A DNA stretch of 10,648 nucleotides from Acidimicrobium sp. BACL17 MAG-120823-bin42. Its GTDB lineage: Bacteria > Actinomycetota > Acidimicrobiia > Acidimicrobiales > Ilumatobacteraceae. This document shows positions 1 to 7,156 of this stretch, in pieces. Location: NCBI GenBank assembly GCA_001438985.1, contig LIAZ01000026.1, positions 1 through 10,648 on the forward strand. The letters run 5' to 3'. A model generated the notes under the pieces. It did not search any database, was not told where the DNA came from, and saw only the letters and a list, made by a program, of their open reading frames with translations. Both the position numbers and the translations under genes were made by a program. Each line of letters starts with the position of its first letter. Position 1 is the stretch's first letter.

Positions 1-88
1 TTTTCTTGCATCAGATGCGGCGAGCTGGATAACGGGTGAAACTTATGTGATTGATGGTGGTGCAGGCGTTGCCTCTGGGGCAATGTGA
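1..88 (+). CDS. SDR-family oxidoreductase, C-terminal fragment
   Basis: Reading from base 2, the frame encodes 28 residues ending in TGA at 86-88; the gene begins outside the window. The residues FLASDAASWITGETYVIDGG are the C-terminal signature of classical short-chain dehydrogenases/reductases (FabG-like fold): an S/T-x-IT-G-x-x-x-x-x-DGG block after the last helix, where the chain closes over the NAD(P)H-binding core. The catalytic S-Y-K residues and the cofactor-binding glycines lie upstream and cannot be seen, so substrate and cofactor are unknown. The stop codon directly abuts the stop codon of the convergent menE with no intervening base. The family is clear; the specific role is not. 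Confidence 0.85.
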   Translation, partial: FLASDAASWITGETYVIDGGAGVASGAM

Positions 89-1210
89 TTACGCACCAAT
101 TTGGCGCAACGCAGCAATGTCAACTTTCCCGAGTGAAGTTTTCGGGATCTCATTAATCGTTCGCACTTCAGCAGGAGCACAGAATGCAGGCAGATGTTTC
201 TTGACGTGGTCGCGAACATCCTCGAGAGAGAAAATGGCGCCATCTGAACTGGAGATCCACGCGACCACACGTTCTCCCCACGTTGTGTCTGGTAATCCTC
301 GAACGACAACCTCTGTTATGCCACTAAGCAGGGCAATCACTCGTTCCACGTCTGCTGGCCACACGTTTTCGCCTCCGGTGTTGATCATGTCGTCAGTACG
401 ACCGTAAATTTTCACAACTCCATCATCAACTGATCCACTGTCATGTGTGTGAAACCATCCATCGGTAGAGACTGCTGTGTCAGAAAATCGGTAGCCGCGA
501 AACAATGAAGGACTTTTCAGAATGATCTGCTGTTCGATTGACTCAATGACTACGCCATCTAAAGGCTTGCCGTCGTATACGATCCCGCCGAATGTCTCGG
601 TCATTCCGTACGTTGTGGCGACATTGGCAGGCAGGTGTGCCGGCGCTGCTGCTCCGCCCAACAGAATCTTGTGAAACAGTGATGCATCGATTCGCGCCAA
701 GGCAGTTGGAACGAGAGAGACGTGAGTTGCTCCGCTGTTCACAGCATCATCGATTCGCGAAGCGTCAAACGACGGGTGAATGGTGAGTGGGTTGCCATGT
801 TTAACCGCACGGGCAAGGATGCTGAATCCTGCAACGTGAGATACGGGTAGGCACAGCAGCCAGTGGGTTGAGGCATCAGTGCTGAGGCGCGCCGCCGACA
901 TGGCAAGTAGCGCCTCTATCGATTGGTGAGTGTGAATCACGCCCTTTGGTGTGCCTGTAGATCCACTCGTGGAAATGATGAGAGCATCGCCGTCTTCTAC
1001 AGGGGCGCCATCGCTGCGTTGGATGACATTGCCGTCTGGCCCAATGATTTGGCTTGGACGCAACACCGACACCAGATCTTGTTTTGCGCGCTCGGGAAGA
1101 CGTTGATCAATTGGTAGTACGGCATCGCCTTGGTCCCATGCAGAGCGAACATGGCGAATCATGTCATTGCTGGCAGGCATGTCCAAAGCGATTAACCGAT
1201 GCACGGTCAT
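89..1210 (-). CDS. menE: o-succinylbenzoate-CoA ligase (MenE), short actinobacterial form
   Basis: This is an acyl-adenylate-forming enzyme predicted to activate o-succinylbenzoate with ATP and load it onto CoA for naphthoate ring closure. From the start at 1210 it has 373 residues. The P-loop-like A3 motif STSGSTGTPKGV is at about 80-91 and the A5 motif YGMTET at 201-206. A GWFHTHDSG block sits at 251-259, the hinge YGRTDDMINTGGENV at 269-283, and the C-terminal catalytic lysine in PKTSLGK at about 362. It lacks the long N-terminal part of Bacillus MenE, as actinobacterial MenE proteins usually do. I chose the ATG at 1210 because MTVHRLIALD resembles the family N-terminus; an in-frame ATG at 1267 would run into menA, and one at 1180 is also possible. 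No clear Shine-Dalgarno is seen. The men-gene neighbours support MenE over another AMP-binding ligase. Confidence 0.92.
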   Translation of the reverse strand: MTVHRLIALDMPASNDMIRHVRSAWDQGDAVLPIDQRLPERAKQDLVSVLRPSQIIGPDGNVIQRSDGAPVEDGDALIISTSGSTGTPKGVIHTHQSIEALLAMSAARLSTDASTHWLLCLPVSHVAGFSILARAVKHGNPLTIHPSFDASRIDDAVNSGATHVSLVPTALARIDASLFHKILLGGAAAPAHLPANVATTYGMTETFGGIVYDGKPLDGVVIESIEQQIILKSPSLFRGYRFSDTAVSTDGWFHTHDSGSVDDGVVKIYGRTDDMINTGGENVWPADVERVIALLSGITEVVVRGLPDTTWGERVVAWISSSDGAIFSLEDVRDHVKKHLPAFCAPAEVRTINEIPKTSLGKVDIAALRQIGA

Positions 1211-1244
1211 CAGCGTAGGCGGTGAGAGATGCGACACTGGAGTG

Positions 1245-2132
1245 ATGAATAAACAACCAAGCGGCATGCAACTGTGGATTTTGGGGGCTCGTCCGAGAAC
1301 ATTGCCCGCTGCGTTTGTTCCTGTTTTTGTTGCATGTGGTCAGGCGATATCGCAGCAAACTGATCAGCAAAAGATGTGGTTAAATGCGCTATTCGCACTC
1401 ATTGTCAGTGTGGCGTTGCAGGTTGGAGTCAATTATGCAAATGATTACTCGGATGGGATAAAGGGGACAGACAATGACCGTGTCGGTCCATTGCGTCTGG
1501 TCGGCTCAGGATTGGTTCCCGCAAAATTGGTCAAACGTGCTGCCATCATCGCCTTCGGAATTGCAGCGTGTTTTGGTTTGCTGATAGCCCTGTCAACCAC
1601 GCTGTGGTTGCTTCCCATCGGTGCTGTGTCTATTGCGGCCGGCTGGTTGTACACCGGGGGCCCAAAGCCGTATGGCTATTTCGGATTAGGCGAATTATTC
1701 GTCTTCGTATTCTTTGGTCTGGTTGCTACGTGCGGTTCGGTGTACGCGATCACGCAAACGATTGATGTGGAGACGTGGTTGGCAGCAAGCGTCGTGGGTT
1801 TGCTCGCGTGTGCCTTGCTCGTTATCAACAATTTGCGCGATATTCCTGGAGATACTCAAGCGAATAAGAAAACACTCGCTGTTCGCATCGGTGATCGCAA
1901 GACGCGACAGCTGTTCTATGCAATGTTTGTGATGGTTGCTGTCATGATTGCTGTAGTTGGCATCAGTGATCGCAGCGTCTTGATCGCGATGTTGGGTTTG
2001 GTTTCGGTAGTGCCTGCGGTCAAAGTGGTGGCCGCAGGTGCAAAGGGCCGCGAGCTCATTCCAGTTCTTGGGGCGACCGGCAAAGCGCAACTTGTTGTTG
2101 GGCTGTTACTTGCTGTTGGGTTGGCTATCTAG
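1245..2132 (+). CDS. menA: 1,4-dihydroxy-2-naphthoate polyprenyltransferase (MenA)
   Basis: This integral membrane UbiA-superfamily enzyme attaches the polyprenyl tail to dihydroxynaphthoate, giving demethylmenaquinone. The 295-residue product has the first Mg-diphosphate motif NYANDYSDGIKGTD at 63-76. The second, NNLRDIPGD with KKTLAVRIG, is at about 195-216. A GGPKPYGY loop sits near 138-145, and about eight or nine hydrophobic segments span the chain, the usual UbiA architecture. The start at 1245 (MNKQPSGMQLWILGARPRT) is preferred. A GGAG at 1239-1242 is only two bases upstream, so GTG 1242 or ATG 1266 are alternatives. The gene diverges from menE with 34 bp between starts. Its last 27 bp overlap the 3' end of menH on the other strand. 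Length is typical for MenA. Confidence 0.95.
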   Translation: MNKQPSGMQLWILGARPRTLPAAFVPVFVACGQAISQQTDQQKMWLNALFALIVSVALQVGVNYANDYSDGIKGTDNDRVGPLRLVGSGLVPAKLVKRAAIIAFGIAACFGLLIALSTTLWLLPIGAVSIAAGWLYTGGPKPYGYFGLGELFVFVFFGLVATCGSVYAITQTIDVETWLAASVVGLLACALLVINNLRDIPGDTQANKKTLAVRIGDRKTRQLFYAMFVMVAVMIAVVGISDRSVLIAMLGLVSVVPAVKVVAAGAKGRELIPVLGATGKAQLVVGLLLAVGLAI

Positions 2133-2864
2133 CCACCGATTCACGACCTCAGCGAAAGCTTCGGGTTGGTCGGTATGTGCACAATGGCCTGCGCTTTTGA
2201 TAACAGCAATCTGAGAGTTGCTCATCAGACTGTGCATCTTGTGTGCAGTCTCAGTGAACTTGACGTCGAACTCACCGGTAACTAAGAGGATGGGAATCGT
2301 GATTTCTGCCAAACGATCCCACAGGGGTTGCTGCTGACCGGTGCCACAGAGCCTCAAACTACTGGCGAGAGCACGCGGAGAGTTGCGCAATCGATCTTGG
2401 ATCTCGGAATCATCGAAATGAGAGAACTGAAACAGGGGCTGTGTGGTCCAAGACTCAAGAAATACTTTGGTTCCATCGCGTTCAATTGACATCGCTAACG
2501 CTTCATCTGCTGCGATGCGTTCCGTTCGATCGTGTGGATCAGACAATCCTGGTGTTGCTCCAACGAGAACGGCGCCCGTAAACGAATCGGGATAGTCGAT
2601 GATCGCGTGGAGCGCCATGCGCGCTCCCATGCTGTAACCAACCAACACAGAATTATGTGCGATGTTTGCAAGTTCGGTGGCCGTCTGTTGCAAATTCAAT
2701 GATGTGTCTTGAGAGTCACCGTGGTTAGGTGCATCGATAAAAATATGGGTTGAATTGTTGATGCCAGTTGCGGGTTTCATCCATGATCGATGTGTTTGTG
2801 TGAAGCCGTGAACAAAACTGATTCGACGATCACCCGATCCCTGGCTAACAACGTGCAATGTCAT
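2106..2864 (-). CDS. menH: 2-succinyl-6-hydroxy-2,4-cyclohexadiene-1-carboxylate synthase (MenH), alpha/beta hydrolase fold
   Basis: The 252-residue alpha/beta-hydrolase is predicted to eliminate pyruvate from SEPHCHC, the MenD product. The oxyanion-side motif FVHGFTQTHRSW is at 17-28 and the nucleophile elbow VGYSMGAR places Ser78 as catalytic. The acid is Asp200 in GEFDVKF, and the base is His227 in AGHCAHTDQPEAF, where the trailing H-x-x-x-P pattern is typical of MenH. The ATG at 2864-2862 overlaps the TGA of the upstream FrnE-like gene (ATGA on the minus strand), which implies translational coupling. The 3' end overlaps menA by 27 bp. A generic hydrolase is possible from fold alone, but placement between menA and menD makes MenH the best call. 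Confidence 0.88.
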   Translation of the reverse strand: MTLHVVSQGSGDRRISFVHGFTQTHRSWMKPATGINNSTHIFIDAPNHGDSQDTSLNLQQTATELANIAHNSVLVGYSMGARMALHAIIDYPDSFTGAVLVGATPGLSDPHDRTERIAADEALAMSIERDGTKVFLESWTTQPLFQFSHFDDSEIQDRLRNSPRALASSLRLCGTGQQQPLWDRLAEITIPILLVTGEFDVKFTETAHKMHSLMSNSQIAVIKSAGHCAHTDQPEAFAEVVNRWLDSQPNSK

Positions 2865-3181
2865 GCTTGGGCGTGCATTCGTTCGAGAATGCGCTCAAAC
2901 ATTTCCACATCTTGAGCGCCAGGAACCGACCACTGGCCATTGATCACAAATGTTGGCACGGCGGTCACACCGAGATCAGAAGCGGATGCAATTTCGGCTC
3001 GTACCTGTGCGGCTAATTCATCACTTTGCAAGAATTTCAAGCACGCATCACGATCGATGCCAACCGTTGAAGCGCAACCTGCGAGGACATCAACGTCGGC
3101 AATATTGAGACCGTTGGTGAAGTACGCATCCATCAAGCGCTCCTTTAATGCGACGTGAGACGCGTTTCCGTAATTGTCTAA

Positions 3182-3188
3182 TGCAATA
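3182..3188 (-). other. Frameshift site in the FrnE-like gene
   Basis: On the minus strand the bases read TATTGCA. The upstream frame reads TAT (Tyr109) then TGC; the family-like continuation requires TAT, one skipped T (3185 or 3186), then GCA TTA GAC (Ala-Leu-Asp). The site has only a TT dinucleotide, not a long homopolymer. Shifting Tyr-tRNA by +1 would meet AUU, which pairs poorly, so programmed slippage is not favoured. Confidence 0.8.
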
Positions 3189-3491
3189 TGCAAGCAGGCG
3201 ATGAGCATCAAAGGTGTTTGCACGAAGCGCGATATCCATATTGAATTGGATGTTTTCGGCTGCTGCAACCGAGGTGACATGTTGAAGGATCTCGGTAGCA
3301 CGTGCTTGTCCGCCAAACTTCTTCGCGTACCCCTCAATCACAGGGGTCGCACCGTCTATGGGTGCCGTGGGGTCAAGCTGGAATGGCTTGAAGGAGTAAT
3401 CCACTTCAATGTCGATTCCGCGGTCACGCAAACGCAGTATTGCCGTCTCGAAGCGCCTTTTTCCGATAAAACACCACGGACATATGACGTC

Positions 3492-3498
3492 GGAGAAG
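3492..3498 (+). promoter_or_regulatory. Shine-Dalgarno-like site favouring an upstream menD start
   Basis: GGAGAAG at 3492-3498 lies 6 bases before ATG 3505 (9 bases counting from GGAG). That is a better ribosome-site spacing than exists for the family-preferred ATG at 3532, where AGAGGGG directly touches the start codon. If 3505 is used, menD gains nine residues (MRIDATIEG) and overlaps the FrnE-like start on the other strand by 8 bp. Confidence 0.4.
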
Positions 3499-3531
3499 AT
3501 TTCGATGCGCATAGATGCCACGATAGAGGGG

Positions 3532-5235
3532 ATGGCTTCCAGTCCTGCAACCACGGCGACATTCTGCGCCACTCTTGTTGATGAGTGGGTGAGGTTGGGC
3601 GTCGTCCACGCGGTGGTTGCCCCTGGTTCTCGTAGTACGCCGATGGCGGTTGCGCTCGCAAGTCATCCACAGGTTTTGTTGCATGTGTTTCATGATGAGC
3701 GCTCTGCTTCATTTGCGGCACTAGGGATTGGTCTGCAGTCGGGTATTCCTGCCGTGTTGTTGTGCACGTCGGGAACTGCTGCAGCAAACTTCTTTGGTGC
3801 CGTCATCGAGTCTCACCACGCCAATGTTCCGCTTCTGGTGTGCACGGCAGACCGACCACCAGAATTGCAAGGTGTAGGGGCGCCACAAACCATCAACCAA
3901 ACACATTTGTATGGCAGCTTTGTTCGCAAGTTCATTGATGCAGGAATAGCCGACTCAGCAAAGCAATCAAAATGGCGTTCAGTTGCTCGCGAAGCATTCG
4001 CTTCAACGGTTGGTGTACATCGTGGGCCGTGTCATGTCAATCTTGCGTTTCGCGAACCACTTGTTGGTGAAGTTGGACAGTTGCCACCAATTGATACTCA
4101 TTCACCAGTGCGGATGAGTGCAGATACGGCAACTGCCTCTGAGCGCAAGAAACTCTCGCTCGCGTTACGCGCAGAACAGGGAGTGATCATCGCCGGTAAC
4201 GGTATTGATCAGCCTCGATTCGTGTTCGAACTTGCGGCAAAATTGCAGTGGCCAGTTATTGCCGACTCTCGCAGTATGTGTCGGGTTGATAGTGATACTG
4301 CCAAAGGTGCGGTAGTGATTAGTTGTGCAGATGTGATGTTGCGTCACCCACAAACGGCAGAGAGACTCACTCCAAAGTTCGTGCTGCGCATTGGGGATCC
4401 ACCTGTAAGCAAAGTGGTAAATCAGTGGCTAGCACGAAGCGGGGCGGAACAGATAGCGATTACACCTCAGCCAACGCTGATAGATCCCGACAAAGTGGTA
4501 AGCACCCATATCGTCTCTTCCATTAACGAGTTATTGATCGAGATGTCGCGAGGTGAGGCGCAGCGAGCAACAACTGCATGGATTGATCATTGGGTGAAGG
4601 CGGAAAGCGCAAGCAGACAGGCACTCGATGCGACCTTCGCTCAGCAGATCCAACTCTCAGAGCCGCTTGTGGCGACAACGGTTGTTGATGCGTTGCCGAA
4701 TGGTGCTCACTTGGTGCTGTCGTCGTCAATGCCGGTTCGAGATGTCGAGTGGTTTGGCGCACCACGTACTGGTTTGCGCGTATTGAGTAATCGCGGAGTC
4801 AACGGTATTGACGGTGTGGTATCTACCGCTGTCGGAGTAGCACTGGCTTCTGGTGTACCAACAACTTTGCTTATCGGCGATATCGCATTGCTGCACGACA
4901 GTAACGGACTATTAAACCTGATTGACCGAACGGTAGATCTCAAGATTGTGCTTGTCGACAATGAGGGCGGGGGAATCTTTTCGTTCCTTCCACAAGCACA
5001 AGAACTGTCTGGCAATCAGTTTGAGCAGTTGTTTGGCACGCCGCATCATGTTGACTTTGCTTCACTGGCTGGGGCTCACCGTATTCCGTTTAGTGCAGCC
5101 ACAACGGCACCTGAGTTGCGTGAATCCTTGTCTGCATCAGGCACGCGAATGATTGCGGTGCGTACTGACCGCACGCAGAACGTTTCAGACCATAACGAGC
5201 TCTACCAAGCGGTTTCGAACGCGCTGAACAGTTAA
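3532..5235 (+). CDS. menD: 2-succinyl-5-enolpyruvyl-6-hydroxy-3-cyclohexene-1-carboxylate synthase (MenD)
   Basis: This thiamine-diphosphate enzyme adds the succinic-semialdehyde unit of 2-oxoglutarate to isochorismate, the committed step to menaquinone. The 567-residue chain opens with ATFCATLVDEWVRLGV, then APGSRSTP at 30-37, the ThDP-activating Glu56 in HDERSASF, TSGTAAANF at 79-87, and ADRPPELQ, all typical of MenD. The C-terminal cofactor motif runs from G449-D450 through HDSNGLL to DNEGGGIF at 476-483. The start at 3532 is set by family N-termini; ATG 3505 has the better ribosome site and ATG 3409 is unlikely because it lies inside the opposing gene. It diverges from the FrnE-like gene and converges on the isochorismate synthase gene with only 5 bp between stops. 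Length is normal for MenD. Confidence 0.95.
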   Translation: MASSPATTATFCATLVDEWVRLGVVHAVVAPGSRSTPMAVALASHPQVLLHVFHDERSASFAALGIGLQSGIPAVLLCTSGTAAANFFGAVIESHHANVPLLVCTADRPPELQGVGAPQTINQTHLYGSFVRKFIDAGIADSAKQSKWRSVAREAFASTVGVHRGPCHVNLAFREPLVGEVGQLPPIDTHSPVRMSADTATASERKKLSLALRAEQGVIIAGNGIDQPRFVFELAAKLQWPVIADSRSMCRVDSDTAKGAVVISCADVMLRHPQTAERLTPKFVLRIGDPPVSKVVNQWLARSGAEQIAITPQPTLIDPDKVVSTHIVSSINELLIEMSRGEAQRATTAWIDHWVKAESASRQALDATFAQQIQLSEPLVATTVVDALPNGAHLVLSSSMPVRDVEWFGAPRTGLRVLSNRGVNGIDGVVSTAVGVALASGVPTTLLIGDIALLHDSNGLLNLIDRTVDLKIVLVDNEGGGIFSFLPQAQELSGNQFEQLFGTPHHVDFASLAGAHRIPFSAATTAPELRESLSASGTRMIAVRTDRTQNVSDHNELYQAVSNALNS

Positions 5236-5240
5236 TTGGT

Positions 5241-6434
5241 TTATGGGCGAATGAGAGCTGCAAGCATTGCCTGCAGTTTTGCTTGAGTCTCTGCTAATTC
5301 GTCTAGTGGTTCGCTGTCGGCAACGATTCCGCCACCCGCAAAGAGTCGTGCGATGGTGCGATCGCCGTTCAGTTGCGCACATCTAATGGCTACCGCAAAA
5401 GTGCCATTGCCATGTTGATCAAACCAGCCAACGGCGCCGCCGTATCTTCCCCGATCCAGGCCTTCACATCGTGCTATCAGCGCAAGGGCTTTGTCGCGTG
5501 GGAAACCGCCAAGGGCCGGAGTGGGGGAAAGAGCAAGTGCAGCATCAAGCACATGTAACCGAGGTTCGGAAAGTTTTCCGATCATCTGAGTGCCAAGGTG
5601 TGCAACGTTTGCTACTTGCACAATGGAGGGTTCGGCTTCCCAGTCAAGATACGAGCAATGTGGAAGGAGTGTGTCATGGACCATGTTGATGACTACACGA
5701 TGCTCAATTTGATTTTTGGAACTGGCCAGTAGTTTGTCTGCAAGCAGACGATCGGTAACTGGGTCTCCGGTACGTGGGGTAGTGCCTGCCAGTGGATGGC
5801 TCGTGATCTCGTCACCATCAATGGCAACGAGTAATTCGGGTGATGCACCAATAAAGCCATCAAAAGAAAAGCGATAGCTCGAACCAAACGAAGCACGCAA
5901 GCGCAGTAGCACTGCATGAATGTCGATTGGCATGTTGGACTCAACAAACACATCACGAGCGATCACGGCTTTAGTGATTTCGCCGTGTTGCACCGCTCGT
6001 CGAGCGGTATCTACGGCGCTGAGATATGTGGTTACGGGGACACCTTCGTGGACAGAGAATGAGGCATGTGTAGGTGTTGGGCTTCCTATGTGCCATGGTG
6101 GCAACGGGGCATCGTCAATGACCGTCACCCACGTTTCACCGTGTGCGGTTTTTGCAAGAGTGACTGCGGGAAGGATGAATTCACTCGGTGAGTCTTGATT
6201 GAAAGGTATCGAACCAAACATCAACGGTCCGACACCAACAGGAGCGTCAGAGGTTTCGTGGAAGACATCTTCCAAGACCATTCGAGCATTTTGAGCAGTT
6301 GTCGTTGCACTGATGCCATGACCTGCAAAGCCGATTCCGTCGCGAACAAACAAGAAGCCGTCTCCACGTGCGAATTCGTTGAGATCTACAGGTTGATCAG
6401 TAACCGAAGATAAAGGAAAAGAACGGGCTCGCAA
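5241..6434 (-). CDS. menF: Isochorismate synthase (MenF/DhbC family)
   Basis: The enzyme converts chorismate to isochorismate and so supplies MenD. It has 397 residues with the chorismate-binding domain in the C-terminal two thirds. The general-base lysine is Lys155 in GEITKAVIARD, followed by GASPELLV (196-203), SHPLAGTTPRTGD (212-224), NQIEHRVV with Glu244-His245, SPTPALGGFPR (303-313) and YGGAVGW (331-337). GGGIVADSEPLDELAETQAKL (from 367) carries the Mg-binding glutamates near 379 and 382. It reads MRARSFPLSS from a TTG at 6434, eight bases after the ubiE stop; I see no in-frame ATG giving a family-like N-terminus. It is presumably co-transcribed with ubiE. Anthranilate or aminodeoxychorismate synthase is less likely given the LAGTTPR segment and the men context. 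Confidence 0.92.
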   Translation of the reverse strand: MRARSFPLSSVTDQPVDLNEFARGDGFLFVRDGIGFAGHGISATTTAQNARMVLEDVFHETSDAPVGVGPLMFGSIPFNQDSPSEFILPAVTLAKTAHGETWVTVIDDAPLPPWHIGSPTPTHASFSVHEGVPVTTYLSAVDTARRAVQHGEITKAVIARDVFVESNMPIDIHAVLLRLRASFGSSYRFSFDGFIGASPELLVAIDGDEITSHPLAGTTPRTGDPVTDRLLADKLLASSKNQIEHRVVINMVHDTLLPHCSYLDWEAEPSIVQVANVAHLGTQMIGKLSEPRLHVLDAALALSPTPALGGFPRDKALALIARCEGLDRGRYGGAVGWFDQHGNGTFAVAIRCAQLNGDRTIARLFAGGGIVADSEPLDELAETQAKLQAMLAALIRP

Positions 6435-6442
6435 GTGTGAAC

Positions 6443-7156
6443 CTATTTTTTGGTGGCGTGCATCAGCTGTGTGAGTCCGCCCGAGAGTTGTTCGTGACGA
6501 ACATGTTCAAATCCAGCGTCTTGCAACATGCGCACGAGCTGTGCGGGTTCTGGCAGGTATGCAACACTTTTTGGCAGATAGTTATAAGCAGCGCGATCAG
6601 AAAGCAAGCCGCCAATACGCGGCACTACCTTGCCGAAGTACACAGAGTTGCCCCACCTGATAAGTGGATTAGTGGGTGTGCTGACATCAAGAAGTGCAAT
6701 CCGGCCACCAGGTTGCACAACGCGACTGATCTCGGCAAAGAATCGAGACAGATCGACGAGATTGCGAAGGGCAAACCCACAGGTGACACCATCTACTGAT
6801 GCCGTCGCAATCGGTAATGACAAAATGTCGGCCTGTACACGTGGAGCGTTGCTGTGGTCGGCAGCCAGCATGCCAAACGACATATCGAATGACAGTGGAA
6901 TTAAACCTGCCTTGCGCAAGTCAATGCACAAGTCGCCCGTTCCGCTGGCCAGATCGAGTACGCGGGCCCCTTTCGGCAATGCAAGTTTACGAACAGCGAT
7001 TTTGCGCCAGCGCGTGTCAAGTCGAAACGTCATGATTCGATTGACCATGTCGTATCGCGGGGCGATCGCATCGAACATGTTCTGTACGACTTTGGCCTTT
7101 GCTTCACCCTGAGGCAGGTCGGTGGTATCCCAAGCGGCTTTTCCGGTTTTGCTCAC
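6443..7156 (-). CDS. ubiE: Demethylmenaquinone C-methyltransferase (UbiE/MenG)
   Basis: This SAM-dependent class I methyltransferase is predicted to perform the last step, C-methylation of demethylmenaquinone. The 237-residue protein has the UbiE signature FDAIAPRYDMVNRIMT at 28-43 and SAM motif I VLDLASGTGD at 66-75. DMSFGML is at 91-97, CGFALRN at 126-132, the post-motif PGGRIALLD at 149-157, and YNYLPKSV (191-198), the second UbiE/COQ5 signature. The start is GTG at 7156 (MSKTGKAAWD), with only a weak GAG just upstream. The gene heads a two-gene minus-strand unit with isochorismate synthase. It diverges from the acyl-CoA dehydrogenase across 83 bp, the largest spacer in the window and the likeliest place for a promoter. 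Length is typical. Confidence 0.95.
   Translation of the reverse strand: MSKTGKAAWDTTDLPQGEAKAKVVQNMFDAIAPRYDMVNRIMTFRLDTRWRKIAVRKLALPKGARVLDLASGTGDLCIDLRKAGLIPLSFDMSFGMLAADHSNAPRVQADILSLPIATASVDGVTCGFALRNLVDLSRFFAEISRVVQPGGRIALLDVSTPTNPLIRWGNSVYFGKVVPRIGGLLSDRAAYNYLPKSVAYLPEPAQLVRMLQDAGFEHVRHEQLSGGLTQLMHATKK

Larger units (their letters stand above)
2861..3512 (-). pseudogene. FrnE-like DsbA-family oxidoreductase, interrupted by a single-base frameshift
   Basis: The two halves of one protein lie in different frames. Frame 1 starts at ATG 3512 and gives MRIEIFSDVICPWCFIGKRRF, with the redox motif C11-P-W-C14, and runs through NTFDAHRLLAY (residues 99-109). It then loses family resemblance and stops at 3090. 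From 3184 downward the next frame continues ALDNYGNASHVALKERLMDAYF and on to the cis-proline segment GVTAVPTFVING and the stop at 2861-2863. Removing one base at 3185/3186 joins them into 216 residues, a normal FrnE length. There is no signal peptide, so the product would be a cytoplasmic thiol-disulfide or isomerase-type oxidoreductase. No second substitution or stop is obvious, so this is either a very recent lesion or a sequencing error. Its stop overlaps the menH start. The family call is firm; function in this locus is unknown. Confidence 0.88.

Noticed and set aside
1211..1267. An N-terminal extension of MenE starting at 1267
   Set aside because: The extra 19 residues (MPLGCLFITP...) do not look like the MenE N-terminus and would overlap the start of divergent menA.
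3090..3180. The frame-1 tail after AHRLLAY as a genuine alternative C-terminus
   Set aside because: The tail is basic and lacks the cis-Pro segment that DsbA-family folds need, while the family-like continuation lies intact in the neighbouring frame.
3182..3188. Programmed +1 ribosomal frameshift
   Set aside because: There is no slippery run, no slow stop codon in the A site and poor re-pairing of Tyr-tRNA after the shift; error or mutation is simpler.
5236..5240. Bidirectional terminator between menD and the isochorismate synthase gene
   Set aside because: Only five bases separate the stops and no GC-rich hairpin with a T-tract is visible around them.
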